Of a stretch of DNA of 10,894 bases, positions 1 through 5,874 are shown piece by piece (positions within the stretch are counted from its first letter, which is position 1; the number at the start of each line of letters is the position of its first letter). The DNA is taken from the NCBI GenBank assembly GCA_016209345.1, contig JACQWH010000017.1, positions 1-10,894 of the forward strand, given 5' to 3'. The position numbers and the translations under genes are program-made. Below the pieces are notes generated by a model. It was not told where the DNA came from, did no database searches, and was given only the letters and a program-made list of their open reading frames with translations. Source of the DNA: Candidatus Uhrbacteria bacterium (GTDB lineage Bacteria; Patescibacteriota; Patescibacteriia; JACQRZ01).

Positions 1-24
1 GATATACAGTATATGTAAGTATGG

Positions 25-33
25 TGACATAAT
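25..33 (+). promoter_or_regulatory. candidate extended -10 promoter of the synthetase-like/thioredoxin pair
   Basis: TGACATAAT matches an extended -10 (TGn followed by a hexamer that is 5/6 to TATAAT). It would place the transcription start about 14 nt before the ATG at 54. No good -35 is seen at the expected distance. A 13-bp dyad, ATATAC-A-GTATAT (positions 2-14), lies over the -35 area and could be an operator. The region is close to the window edge and AT-rich, so chance is a real alternative. Confidence 0.35.
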
Positions 34-53
34 TTTTCATTACAAGAAACACT

Positions 54-1079
54 ATGTCACAAAAAATAACAACCGGACTGGGAACGTTTAGCAAAGAGAA
101 ATTTGATGCTCTTATTACTGTTCGATCAGAGGCACTGCGGGCGGTAAGAAAAGCGTTGATTGACGAGAACTATACCGAGGTCTCGACGTCGTCGCTTGTC
201 AATATCGCGGGTTCGTGCGAAAACCCGTATGCCTCGTTCAAACTCAACTACTATGGACGAGACGCCCACCTCTCACAAAGCGCACAGCTCCAGCTTGAAG
301 CGCTGGTTATCCGTCTCAAGCGGGCGGTCTTTACGGTCAATAATAGTTTTCGCGAGGAACATTACGACGATCCGGAAAGCGCGGGACGAAGATTGTCAGA
401 ATTTACGCTTATTGAGCCGGAGTGCCCATTTGTAAGAATGGCTCCTGATGCATGCCTTGATCAAATTATTGCAACGGAAGAGCGCCTTATAAAAGCGGTG
501 ATCCGCTCCATTCTCTCCGGCGCGGAACGGGAATGTGCGCTCCTTGGTGGACGTATACACTATCTGACATCGCTTCTTGAGAAACCGTTTATTCGCATCA
601 GCTACGATGAAGCGCTCAAGATTCTTAATCGCACGGAGGGGTCGTATCATTTCGGCGATGATCTTGGCATCAAAGAAGAGCGTGTGCTCTTGAAGCATGT
701 TGCCGATATTCCCTTGTTCGTAACGCACTATCCTACAGCAATCAAGTTTTTCAATATGAAACGCACTCCTGACGAAAGGCGTGTTTATAGTGTTGACCTT
801 CTCACACCGCGCCTTGGAGAGACAGCCGGCGGGGCCGTGCGCGAGGAAGATGGAGAAAAAATTACGCGGTATTTTCTTGAGTCGCGTATCGCAACCTACG
901 TTCGAGAGTATGGCGACGATCCATTAGTACCCTTCGCGGAGTATCTGCGCTTGTTCAAAGATGAGAAACCGGTAGTGCGTGGCGGATTTGGGATTGGCTT
1001 TGAGCGCATGATCGGATTTCTGACCAATAGCAACGATATTCTTGAAACGGTCGCGTATCGCGCGATGCAGCCATCATGA
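54..1079 (+). CDS. Asparaginyl-tRNA-synthetase-like class II catalytic core without anticodon-binding domain (possible asparagine synthetase)
   Basis: 341 aa. This is a class II aminoacyl-tRNA synthetase fold close to AsnRS. Motif 2 is seen as FREE at 99-102, followed by GRRLSEF at 111-117 and IEPE at 120-123; AsnRS usually has RHL where this has RRL. The AsnRS-like GDDLG is at 201-205, DLLTPRLGETAGGAVREE lies around 248-265, and motif 3 GGFGIGFER is at 310-318. The chain starts directly in the catalytic core. The roughly 100-residue N-terminal OB-fold that binds the tRNA anticodon in AsnRS/AspRS is absent. Archaeal AsnRS paralogues with the same truncation (studied in Pyrococcus abyssi) make free asparagine from aspartate, so an asparagine synthetase role is plausible. 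An aminoacylating or protein-modifying role cannot be excluded. The ATG at 54 has no clear Shine-Dalgarno site. The thioredoxin gene follows after 6 bp, so the two are probably co-transcribed. The fold assignment is firm; the reaction is inferred. Confidence 0.85.
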   Translation: MSQKITTGLGTFSKEKFDALITVRSEALRAVRKALIDENYTEVSTSSLVNIAGSCENPYASFKLNYYGRDAHLSQSAQLQLEALVIRLKRAVFTVNNSFREEHYDDPESAGRRLSEFTLIEPECPFVRMAPDACLDQIIATEERLIKAVIRSILSGAERECALLGGRIHYLTSLLEKPFIRISYDEALKILNRTEGSYHFGDDLGIKEERVLLKHVADIPLFVTHYPTAIKFFNMKRTPDERRVYSVDLLTPRLGETAGGAVREEDGEKITRYFLESRIATYVREYGDDPLVPFAEYLRLFKDEKPVVRGGFGIGFERMIGFLTNSNDILETVAYRAMQPS

Positions 1080-1085
1080 AAATGT

Positions 1086-1400
1086 ATGAAGCGCTCCGAA
1101 AAATCTCTCCGTCGAACGATCGCGCAGAGTAAGAAACCACTGATCATTCTCTTTACCGCTGAATGGTGCCGCCCGTGTGTTGCAACGCTCAAAGAAATTG
1201 GTCATATACGATCATCGCGATTTGTCCCGCGCATCATCGAGGTTGATATTGAACGTAATCCGGAAATCGGCAACGCCTTTGGTGTCATAAATCTGCCGAC
1301 GCTGATGCTGTATGAAAACGGACGACGAAAGAAAATGCATGTTGGCGCCTGGTGTTCCGATAATGCCATGTCTTCATTTCTTCGCTGGCCTAATCGATAG
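1086..1400 (+). CDS. Thioredoxin-family protein
   Basis: 104 aa, the usual thioredoxin length, with no signal peptide, so it is probably cytoplasmic. The redox motif is W27-C28-R29-P30-C31 (WCRPC in place of the canonical WCGPC), preceded by a hydrophobic strand PLIILFTAEW. The cis-proline loop is NLPT with Pro71, and the final strand and helix follow (KMHVGAWC, 83-90). An extra cysteine, C90, is not part of the canonical site. Thioredoxins reduce protein disulfides using electrons from a reductase; none is encoded here. The Gly-to-Arg change in the CxxC would be expected to shift redox potential or partner choice, but the effect is not predictable from sequence. It starts 6 bp after the synthetase-like gene on the same strand and is probably the last gene of that operon. 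Confidence 0.9.
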   Translation: MKRSEKSLRRTIAQSKKPLIILFTAEWCRPCVATLKEIGHIRSSRFVPRIIEVDIERNPEIGNAFGVINLPTLMLYENGRRKKMHVGAWCSDNAMSSFLRWPNR

Positions 1401-1421
1401 ATCAATTTTTCTTATTTCGCA

Positions 1422-1453
1422 ATGTGTGCAGAAATTCATGTGTGCAGAAATTC
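1422..1453. repeat. 16-bp perfect tandem duplication
   Basis: The 16-mer ATGTGTGCAGAAATTC occurs twice in immediate succession (1422-1437 and 1438-1453), and the next base continues the match. It lies between the thioredoxin stop and the convergent dehydrogenase stop, just before the long palindrome. Two copies with no divergence suggest a recent slippage duplication. Confidence 0.85.
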
Positions 1454-1461
1454 AGTCAATA

Positions 1462-1505
1462 CTATATTTTCAATTTTGCACGATCGTACAAAATTGAAAG
1501 TATAG
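1462..1505. terminator. 44-nt near-perfect palindrome between convergent genes (candidate bidirectional terminator)
   Basis: The palindrome is centred between 1483 and 1484, with core ACGATCGT. Of 22 symmetric base pairs, 20 are Watson-Crick; the T1467/G1500 pair would be a wobble in RNA, and only C1479/A1488 is a true mismatch. The arms are AT-rich (CTATA.TTTCAATTTTG). It sits between the stop codons of the thioredoxin gene (1400, + strand) and the dehydrogenase gene (1535, - strand), where a shared terminator is expected. It is not a textbook intrinsic terminator: the stem is not GC-rich and neither side is followed by a clear U-run. A protein-binding dyad is an alternative. Confidence 0.5.
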
Positions 1506-1534
1506 AAAAAGCGCAAACACACATCATCTCCTCT

Positions 1535-2518
1535 TTATTTTGCAACATGGGCAGGGGTTTTTCCGGCAAGAACATCGAGGATGTTTTGCGCGGCGAGGCG
1601 TGCCATGGCATCGCGACTGCGGCGTGTTGCCGATGCGATGTGTGGCGTCATAATAACATTGTCGAGTTTTTTGAGTTCATATTGATCGGTCGGATCACAG
1701 TCAATCTCCGGCTCGCACTCAAAAACATCAAGCGCGTATCCACCGATCTTTTTTGCATAGAGCGCTTTCAATACCGCCTTCTCATCAACAATCGGGCCGC
1801 GCGCAGTGTTGATGAGGAGTGCGGTTTTTTTCATCAGGCGCAGCGCTTTGGTTGAAATCAAATGACGGGTTGAAGGAAGAAGCGGCACGTGCAAGCTGAC
1901 GATATCGGATTGCCTCAATAATTTTTCCTGCGGTGCATACTTCACGCCGGACTCCTTTTCAAACACGAGATCGCGGTGAAGATCATAATAGAGCACCGTC
2001 GCGCCAAACCCAAGGCGCGCACGTTTGACGACTTCTTTGCCGATACGCCCCATGCCAAGAAGGCCGACTGTCTTGTCGTAGAAATCCTGCCCGATAAGCA
2101 GATCGGGATCCCACCCCATATACTTTCCGGCCCGCGCAAAGCGATCCGCCTCAACAATGCGACGCGAGAGCGCGAGCATTAAGGTAAAGGTGTGTTCGGC
2201 AACCGAGATGCTGATCTCCTCTGATGGCGTATTGGTGATAACGATCTTCCGCTTCTTTGCGGCTTCAACATCAATATTATCAAATCCGACGGCGTAGTTT
2301 GAAAGCACTTTCAATTGCGGTCCTGCCGCATCCATGACATCGGCGTCAATCTTATTTGTGAGAAGACAGAGAATCGCATCGTACTTCTTGCCTTTTACTT
2401 TTGCAATCATTTCCTTTTTGGAAAGATTCCTGCGCTCTTTTTGGAGCGTCACCGTTTGCTTTTTTTTCAACATGTCGATGCCAGCTTTTGGAATAGGCCG
2501 CGTGATAAATATGTTCAT
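1535..2518 (-). CDS. D-isomer-specific 2-hydroxyacid dehydrogenase (glyoxylate/hydroxypyruvate reductase-like)
   Basis: 327 aa from the ATG at 2518. It should reduce a 2-keto acid (glyoxylate, hydroxypyruvate, pyruvate or similar) to the D-2-hydroxy acid with NAD(P)H in the cytoplasm. The dinucleotide-binding loop is GLLGMGRIG (152-160). The catalytic residues are Arg240 in NTARGP, Glu269 in FECEP and His293 in TPHIASAT; the Arg-to-Glu spacing of 29 is the same as in glyoxylate reductases. The N-terminal substrate domain has the usual SNYAVGFDNID segment (73-83). The frame stays open for eight more codons, to an ATG at 2542. I chose the internal ATG because homologues begin with a strand like MNIFITRPIP and because the longer version would run into the palindromic repeat at 2528-2586. 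No Shine-Dalgarno site precedes it. It follows the aldolase gene by 71 bp. The substrate is not determined by sequence. Confidence 0.88.
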   Translation of the reverse strand: MNIFITRPIPKAGIDMLKKKQTVTLQKERRNLSKKEMIAKVKGKKYDAILCLLTNKIDADVMDAAGPQLKVLSNYAVGFDNIDVEAAKKRKIVITNTPSEEISISVAEHTFTLMLALSRRIVEADRFARAGKYMGWDPDLLIGQDFYDKTVGLLGMGRIGKEVVKRARLGFGATVLYYDLHRDLVFEKESGVKYAPQEKLLRQSDIVSLHVPLLPSTRHLISTKALRLMKKTALLINTARGPIVDEKAVLKALYAKKIGGYALDVFECEPEIDCDPTDQYELKKLDNVIMTPHIASATRRSRDAMARLAAQNILDVLAGKTPAHVAK

Positions 2519-2527
2519 AGTAAAATA

Positions 2528-2586
2528 TGTCATTTCGAGCAAAGTGAGAAATCTATATAGTTCCCTCGACTGCGCTCGGGATGACA
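2528..2586. repeat. 59-bp imperfect palindromic intergenic repeat (REP/MITE-like)
   Basis: The element begins TGTCATTTCGAGCAAAGTGA and ends GCGCTCGGGATGACA. Each end reads TGTCAT..CGAGC.nAGT.GAG inward, so the two halves are an inverted repeat of about 27 bp around an ATATAG centre. The TGTCATCCCGAGC…GAGGGA wording matches a type of dispersed palindrome that I recall from many bacterial genomes, including CPR-like ones; I cannot check copy number from one window. It fills almost the whole gap between the aldolase stop (2590) and the dehydrogenase start (2518). It could act as a terminator-like or mRNA-stabilising hairpin. There is no coding capacity. Confidence 0.8.
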
Positions 2587-2589
2587 GCG

Positions 2590-3516
2590 TTATGGGTTAT
2601 GGAATAGTCGTATCTTCTGCATGGCGACTTCTTTCACGAGCTCGCGCGCTTCCTTGAGCAGCTCGCGTTCATCGGAAACAGTAATGTGTTCAAGCAGCGC
2701 GCGGCGCAGTCCTGCCGTAAACGCAAGTCGCATATCGGTACCGATATTTATTTTCCGAATACCAAGAGAAATAGCTTTGCGAATCGCCGCGTCAGACACT
2801 CCCCGCGCGCCTTGAAGGCGAACGCAGTCGTGCAAGACATCACACTGGTTGTGAACAATCGTTAAAATTTTTTTTGGCACGCCGCTCGCGCCGTGGAGCA
2901 CGAGAGGAATCGATACCCGTTTCCTAATTTCTGCCAGCCGCTTGAAATCAAGTTTGGTTTTCCCAACGGATTTAAACGGTCCGTGCTCCGTGCCAATCGA
3001 AATAGCGAGCGCGTCGATTCCCGTTTCTTTGACAAACCTCACTGCTTGATCCGGATCGGTAAAGAGCGCTTCACGAGTACCCTCTTTTGTCAGATCTTCG
3101 TCAGTTCTCAGTGCCCCGATCTCCGCTTCCACCGAAACATTCCGCTTGCGTGCCCATGCAACAACCTGCTTTGTTTTTGCAACATTTTCCTTGTAGGGCA
3201 ATGTCGATCCGTCAAACATCACCGACGTCCACCCCCCCTCTATGCATTCCTTAATCGTGCGCATGGTCTTCCCGTGATCGAGATGAAGCGCGAGGATGCC
3301 GTCTCTTTCCGCTGCCAAATAGACCAGCGCTCGAAGGTTTTGAAAACCGGCGTAGGCAAGCGAACTTTCGCTTGTCGCAATAATGACCCTGGCCCGCGCT
3401 TCATGGGCCGCCTCAGCAACCGCCTGGACCATTTCGAGATTATCGACATTAAATGCCGGCACAGCATATTTTTTTTTCTGCGCGTCAAGTAATATTTCCT
3501 TCAGTGTGACAAGCAT
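2590..3516 (-). CDS. Class II (zinc-dependent) ketose-bisphosphate aldolase
   Basis: 308 aa. It cleaves or forms a ketose bisphosphate such as fructose- or tagatose-1,6-bisphosphate using a divalent metal in a TIM barrel in the cytoplasm. Motifs in order: PAFNVDN near the N terminus (20-26); LHLDHGK (77-83), with the catalytic Asp80 and metal ligand His81; SVMFDGS (98-104); VEAEIG (129-134); ISIGTEHG (172-179), with metal ligand His178; LVLHGASG (205-212), with metal ligand His208; and KINIGTD (255-261), which binds phosphate. Length and motifs fit the FbaA/GatY/KbaY family. Sequence alone does not separate fructose from tagatose substrates. The PfkB sugar kinase upstream on the same strand could provide its substrate, but a 315-bp gap with a mobile-element remnant separates them, so the aldolase may have its own promoter. 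The ATG at 3516 has no clear Shine-Dalgarno site. Confidence 0.9.
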   Translation of the reverse strand: MLVTLKEILLDAQKKKYAVPAFNVDNLEMVQAVAEAAHEARARVIIATSESSLAYAGFQNLRALVYLAAERDGILALHLDHGKTMRTIKECIEGGWTSVMFDGSTLPYKENVAKTKQVVAWARKRNVSVEAEIGALRTDEDLTKEGTREALFTDPDQAVRFVKETGIDALAISIGTEHGPFKSVGKTKLDFKRLAEIRKRVSIPLVLHGASGVPKKILTIVHNQCDVLHDCVRLQGARGVSDAAIRKAISLGIRKINIGTDMRLAFTAGLRRALLEHITVSDERELLKEARELVKEVAMQKIRLFHNP

Positions 3517-3586
3517 AGCAGTAAAATTAACCTAATTGATCTCATTACTCTAAAGAATACCCGCATCCTAACATTCTAACCATTTA

Positions 3587-3743
3587 GGCACTGTCTCAAA
3601 ATAACATCTTCAAGTTCGCTCAGATTTACGTCAGATTTGCCAGAATAAAAGCTGAAGAATATCGAGATATTTTGAGGATTTTTTCTGGTCAAAGATGACG
3701 GGAAGATGAGATGAAATTGGTGAGGTTATTTTGAGACAGTGCC
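3587..3743. mobile_element. 157-bp MITE-like element with 19-bp perfect terminal inverted repeats
   Basis: The left end GGCACTGTCTCAAAATAAC (3587-3605) is repeated exactly in inverted orientation at 3725-3743. The element is flanked on both sides by the trinucleotide TTA (3584-3586 and 3744-3746), which fits a 3-bp target-site duplication. A shorter subterminal pair, CATCTTC / GAAGATG (3605-3611 and 3702-3708), adds to the symmetry. The interior has no open reading frame of useful length, so it would need a transposase supplied elsewhere. The GGCACTGT…CAAA ends resemble those of several DDE insertion sequence families, but I cannot assign one. Confidence 0.8.
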
Positions 3744-3792
3744 TTAGCTTGATTGCACTTTTTTCTATTGGTTATTGAGACATTGGGTACTG

Positions 3793-3830
3793 ATTAGGTG
3801 AATTAGATGAATTAGAAATTAGGTGAATTA
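3793..3830. repeat. 13-bp direct repeats ATTAGGTGAATTA
   Basis: Two exact copies (3793-3805 and 3818-3830) flank a partial copy, GATGAATTA (3806-3814). They sit immediately before the stop codon of the PfkB kinase gene. A related inverted word lies at 3527-3536 on the far side of the MITE. The sequence is low in complexity and has no obvious function. Confidence 0.65.
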
Positions 3831-3831
3831 T

Positions 3832-4824
3832 TTATATCTTTTTACACACGCGAGCGCAGCTCTTACATCGCTTCTCCATCTGCTCAAGCGTCAGGAGTCC
3901 TGCCTGCGGTCCAATCTGTTCGATGACTGATGCAGAGTTTGCCGACCCCCACATGAGCGCTTCTTGAAGATGTAAACCGCGTGCGAGCGCAGCCAAAAGT
4001 CCGGTGGAAAAGGCGTCCCCTGCGCCGGTGCGTTCAACTATTTTTGCCGGCATCGGCGGCATGCGGTATGAATGGGCGCCATCATACCCATACGCGCCAT
4101 TTGCCCCGTCGGTAATAACAACCGTGTCCGGACCCAGATGATGAAGATTGCGCAGCATATCCTTCATGGGCATTTTCCCGTCGTGATTACCAAGCACCGT
4201 CTGCGTTTCTTCCTTATTCAAGATAAGGAGATCGCAAAGCTTCAACATGGGGTCAAGCGCCTTCCGTCCGGCCAAGAGCTGGTGCGTTCCGGGATTGAAG
4301 GCAAGCTTCACTCCGTCTTTTTTCAAATATGCGATCAGTTTGTCGTGAATTTTCCCAAATCCTTTTCCCAGTGACGTCAAATAAATCCACGTACTGGGGG
4401 CAAGTCGTGGAAGATTATAGGGACGAGGATCATGGTATACCAAAATCGTTCTGTCGGTCTTATACACAAGGACGGTGGAATAATTTGTCGGGTTGTTCTT
4501 TTCCACCCGTATATAGTCGGACGCCACTCCTTCCTTTTTAATATGGGAAAGAATGCGTCGCCCGCTGTCATCATCGCCCAAAAATGTATACAGCGCCGTC
4601 CTCAGCCCCAGACGCGACGAACCAACCGCATTGTTGCACGCATTTCCTCCGGGAGTGAAATGAATATCGGCAACCGGAACCTTCTCCGTATAGTTCAGAC
4701 AAAACCAACAGTTTTCCTTGTCCAGCGAACAGAGAAGCGATGCGTCGCTTACCTTGAGAAAGACATCAAGCGACGTATCGCCGATGGAAATGATATCGTA
4801 TGTTTTCGCCGTTTTTTTTCTCAT
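3832..4824 (-). CDS. PfkB-family carbohydrate kinase
   Basis: 330 aa ribokinase-fold kinase that should transfer phosphate from ATP to a sugar, sugar phosphate or nucleoside in the cytoplasm. It shows the N-terminal strand YDIISIGDTSLDV (9-21), the substrate-binding GGNACNNAVG (59-68), an NKEE motif (203-206) and the PfkB signature ERTGAGDAF (264-272) with catalytic base Asp270, then the usual ANSASVIEQIGPQAGLL ending. The lid region contains a CWFC pair (39-42), and the C-terminal tail holds CKSC plus a further Cys (320, 323, 327), which is unusual for a cytoplasmic kinase. The ATG at 4824 is preceded by GAGG with only one base between, so that Shine-Dalgarno spacing is poor; no other in-frame start is available because a stop lies just upstream. 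It lies 11 bp after the DUF2304 gene. Adjacency to an aldolase is compatible with a phosphofructokinase-type role, but the substrate is unproven. Confidence 0.87.
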   Translation of the reverse strand: MRKKTAKTYDIISIGDTSLDVFLKVSDASLLCSLDKENCWFCLNYTEKVPVADIHFTPGGNACNNAVGSSRLGLRTALYTFLGDDDSGRRILSHIKKEGVASDYIRVEKNNPTNYSTVLVYKTDRTILVYHDPRPYNLPRLAPSTWIYLTSLGKGFGKIHDKLIAYLKKDGVKLAFNPGTHQLLAGRKALDPMLKLCDLLILNKEETQTVLGNHDGKMPMKDMLRNLHHLGPDTVVITDGANGAYGYDGAHSYRMPPMPAKIVERTGAGDAFSTGLLAALARGLHLQEALMWGSANSASVIEQIGPQAGLLTLEQMEKRCKSCARVCKKI

Positions 4825-4835
4825 ACCTCATCATT

Positions 4836-5174
4836 CTATGATTTAATATCCTTTCTGTTCTTCAAAAGCGCGATTTCGCGAACAATCGTCGTTATCTCCT
4901 GATCCATCCGCTCAAGACGGATAAAAATTCTAAAAAGCAAATAGAAAATTCCGACGAGCGAAAGATAGAATATCGCATCAGCGCCACGGGTCACCTGAAG
5001 AATATATGCCAAATAATTCGTCAGATTCGGCTGCCACACCAGCGCTATGACGGCAATCCAAAACAGGATCCACGCTGAACACGTCCCACCATGCACCTCC
5101 CGCCTTTTCAGCTTGCTCAGCGCTTTGCCGATAATGACGGCGCTGACGGCCGTGATAAGAATTTGAATCGTCAC
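4836..5174 (-). CDS. DUF2304 small membrane protein
   Basis: 112 aa with three likely membrane helices (about 2-18, 34-53 and 66-86), followed by a charged amphipathic segment (RLERMDQEITTIVREIALLK, 90-109) that could form a short coiled coil in the cytoplasm. The pattern RGADAIFYLSLVGIFYLLFRIFIRLERMD near the third helix is characteristic of DUF2304 proteins. These are commonly found next to GT2 glycosyltransferases; their biochemical role is not established. Here the glycosyltransferase ends 6 bp upstream, so the two probably work together at the membrane, perhaps in lipid-linked sugar transfer. The start is GTG, since an in-frame stop lies two codons upstream and the nearby ATG (5179-5177) is in another frame. 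Confidence 0.85.
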   Translation of the reverse strand: MTIQILITAVSAVIIGKALSKLKRREVHGGTCSAWILFWIAVIALVWQPNLTNYLAYILQVTRGADAIFYLSLVGIFYLLFRIFIRLERMDQEITTIVREIALLKNRKDIKS

Positions 5175-5180
5175 ACCATA

Positions 5181-5867
5181 TTATCCTAAAAATAATTTTT
5201 TCCAAATCATTTTCCAGCCGATTGCCAGCGCATTGGAAGATCGCTGGCCTTTTCCGCGCGAATAATCAGTGTACGTAATGGTCACCGGCTCTTCGCAGTA
5301 GCGAATCTTCAGCCGACGGATCTCGTCAATGAGCTCTGAGGCATACGCCATACGGTCTTCGGTAAACACGATAGTGCGCGCAGCCGTCCGAGAAAATGCT
5401 ATGAGGCCATTGTGCGCATCAGACAGGCGGATGCCGGAAAAAAACCATGTGAAGTACGACCCCAACCGAAGAACAGCCCTTCGCGCGGGCGAAATGTTAG
5501 TCGATGCGCCGTTTAAAAATCGCGACCCGAGCACGACGTCGACTCTTCCGCCAAGAATCGGCTGTATCAACCGGGGGATGTCAAACGCATGGTGCTGTCC
5601 ATCGGCATCGAAATGAACAATAATGTCAGCACCTTGAGAAAGCGCGTAAGCCGTACCGGTTCGAATCGCGGCGCCTTTCCCGCGATTGATGCAATGACAC
5701 AAAACAACCACGCCTTTTCGGTGCGCGATATCAACCGTGGTGTCAGTCGAGCAATCATCGACCACGACAATAGCGGACGTCACGCCCAGACAGTCGTCAA
5801 TTACTGCGCCGATTGTCGCCTCTTCATTATACGCCGCGATAAATATCCAAACCAAGGACTTTGTCAT
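5181..5867 (-). CDS. Family 2 glycosyltransferase (dolichyl/polyprenyl-phosphate sugar transferase-like)
   Basis: 228 aa GT-A fold enzyme expected to transfer a sugar from a nucleotide donor, probably to a polyprenyl phosphate or other lipid at the inner face of the membrane. Motifs: IFIAAYNEEATIG at the N terminus (8-20); VVVDDCSTD (34-42), which binds the nucleotide; NRGKGAAIRTG (61-71); the metal-binding FDADGQH (86-92); VLGSRF (112-117); SDAHNGLIAFSR (149-160); and a basic C-terminal stretch, YSRGKGQRSS. It resembles DPM1-like catalytic domains and has no C-terminal membrane helices of its own; the downstream DUF2304 protein may serve as membrane partner. The ATG at 5867 lies only 7 nt after a strong extended -10, so the mRNA may begin at or next to the start codon. 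This is probably the first gene of a glycosyltransferase-DUF2304-kinase operon. Confidence 0.9.
   Translation of the reverse strand: MTKSLVWIFIAAYNEEATIGAVIDDCLGVTSAIVVVDDCSTDTTVDIAHRKGVVVLCHCINRGKGAAIRTGTAYALSQGADIIVHFDADGQHHAFDIPRLIQPILGGRVDVVLGSRFLNGASTNISPARRAVLRLGSYFTWFFSGIRLSDAHNGLIAFSRTAARTIVFTEDRMAYASELIDEIRRLKIRYCEEPVTITYTDYSRGKGQRSSNALAIGWKMIWKKLFLG
5184..5187 (-). promoter_or_regulatory. Shine-Dalgarno site supporting the GTG start of the DUF2304 gene
   Basis: AGGA on the minus strand overlaps the last codons of the glycosyltransferase gene (TTA GGA TAA). It sits 9 nt before the GTG at 5174. This favours the GTG over the out-of-frame ATG at 5179, which would give only Met-Val-stop. 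Confidence 0.5.
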
Positions 5868-5874
5868 GCCGTAA

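Larger units (their letters stand above)
3517..3831. other. 315-bp intergenic region with MITE-like insertion and AT-rich repeats
   Basis: No gene is seen. The middle (3587-3743) is a MITE-like element described separately. The left flank contains TTAACCTAAT (3527-3536); the right flank contains repeated ATTAGGTGAATTA units in the opposite orientation. The two flanks are therefore loosely inverted copies of CTAAT-rich sequence around the insertion. The aldolase promoter must lie in 3517-3585 or be supplied by the element; I see no convincing -35/-10 pair. Confidence 0.6.

Noticed and set aside
1424..1855. Open frame of 143 codons on the + strand
   Set aside because: It runs through the tandem repeat and palindrome and then antisense through the dehydrogenase gene; the protein shows no domain-like pattern.
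2519..2542. Longer start of the hydroxyacid dehydrogenase at 2542
   Set aside because: The extra eight residues are encoded partly by the palindromic repeat and precede the normal first strand of the family; the ATG at 2518 fits better.
2893..3492. Open frame of 199 codons on the + strand inside the aldolase gene
   Set aside because: It is antisense to a gene with all catalytic motifs intact, and its composition looks like a codon shadow.
4811..4820. Run of eight A residues at the start of the PfkB gene as a programmed frameshift site
   Set aside because: The frame is intact through it (Arg-Lys-Lys-Thr), and no alternative product is visible in the other frames.
5171..5179. Two-codon frame ATG-GTG-TGA overlapping the DUF2304 start
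   Set aside because: It could be a minimal regulatory ORF, but such a short match is likely by chance, and nothing else supports it.
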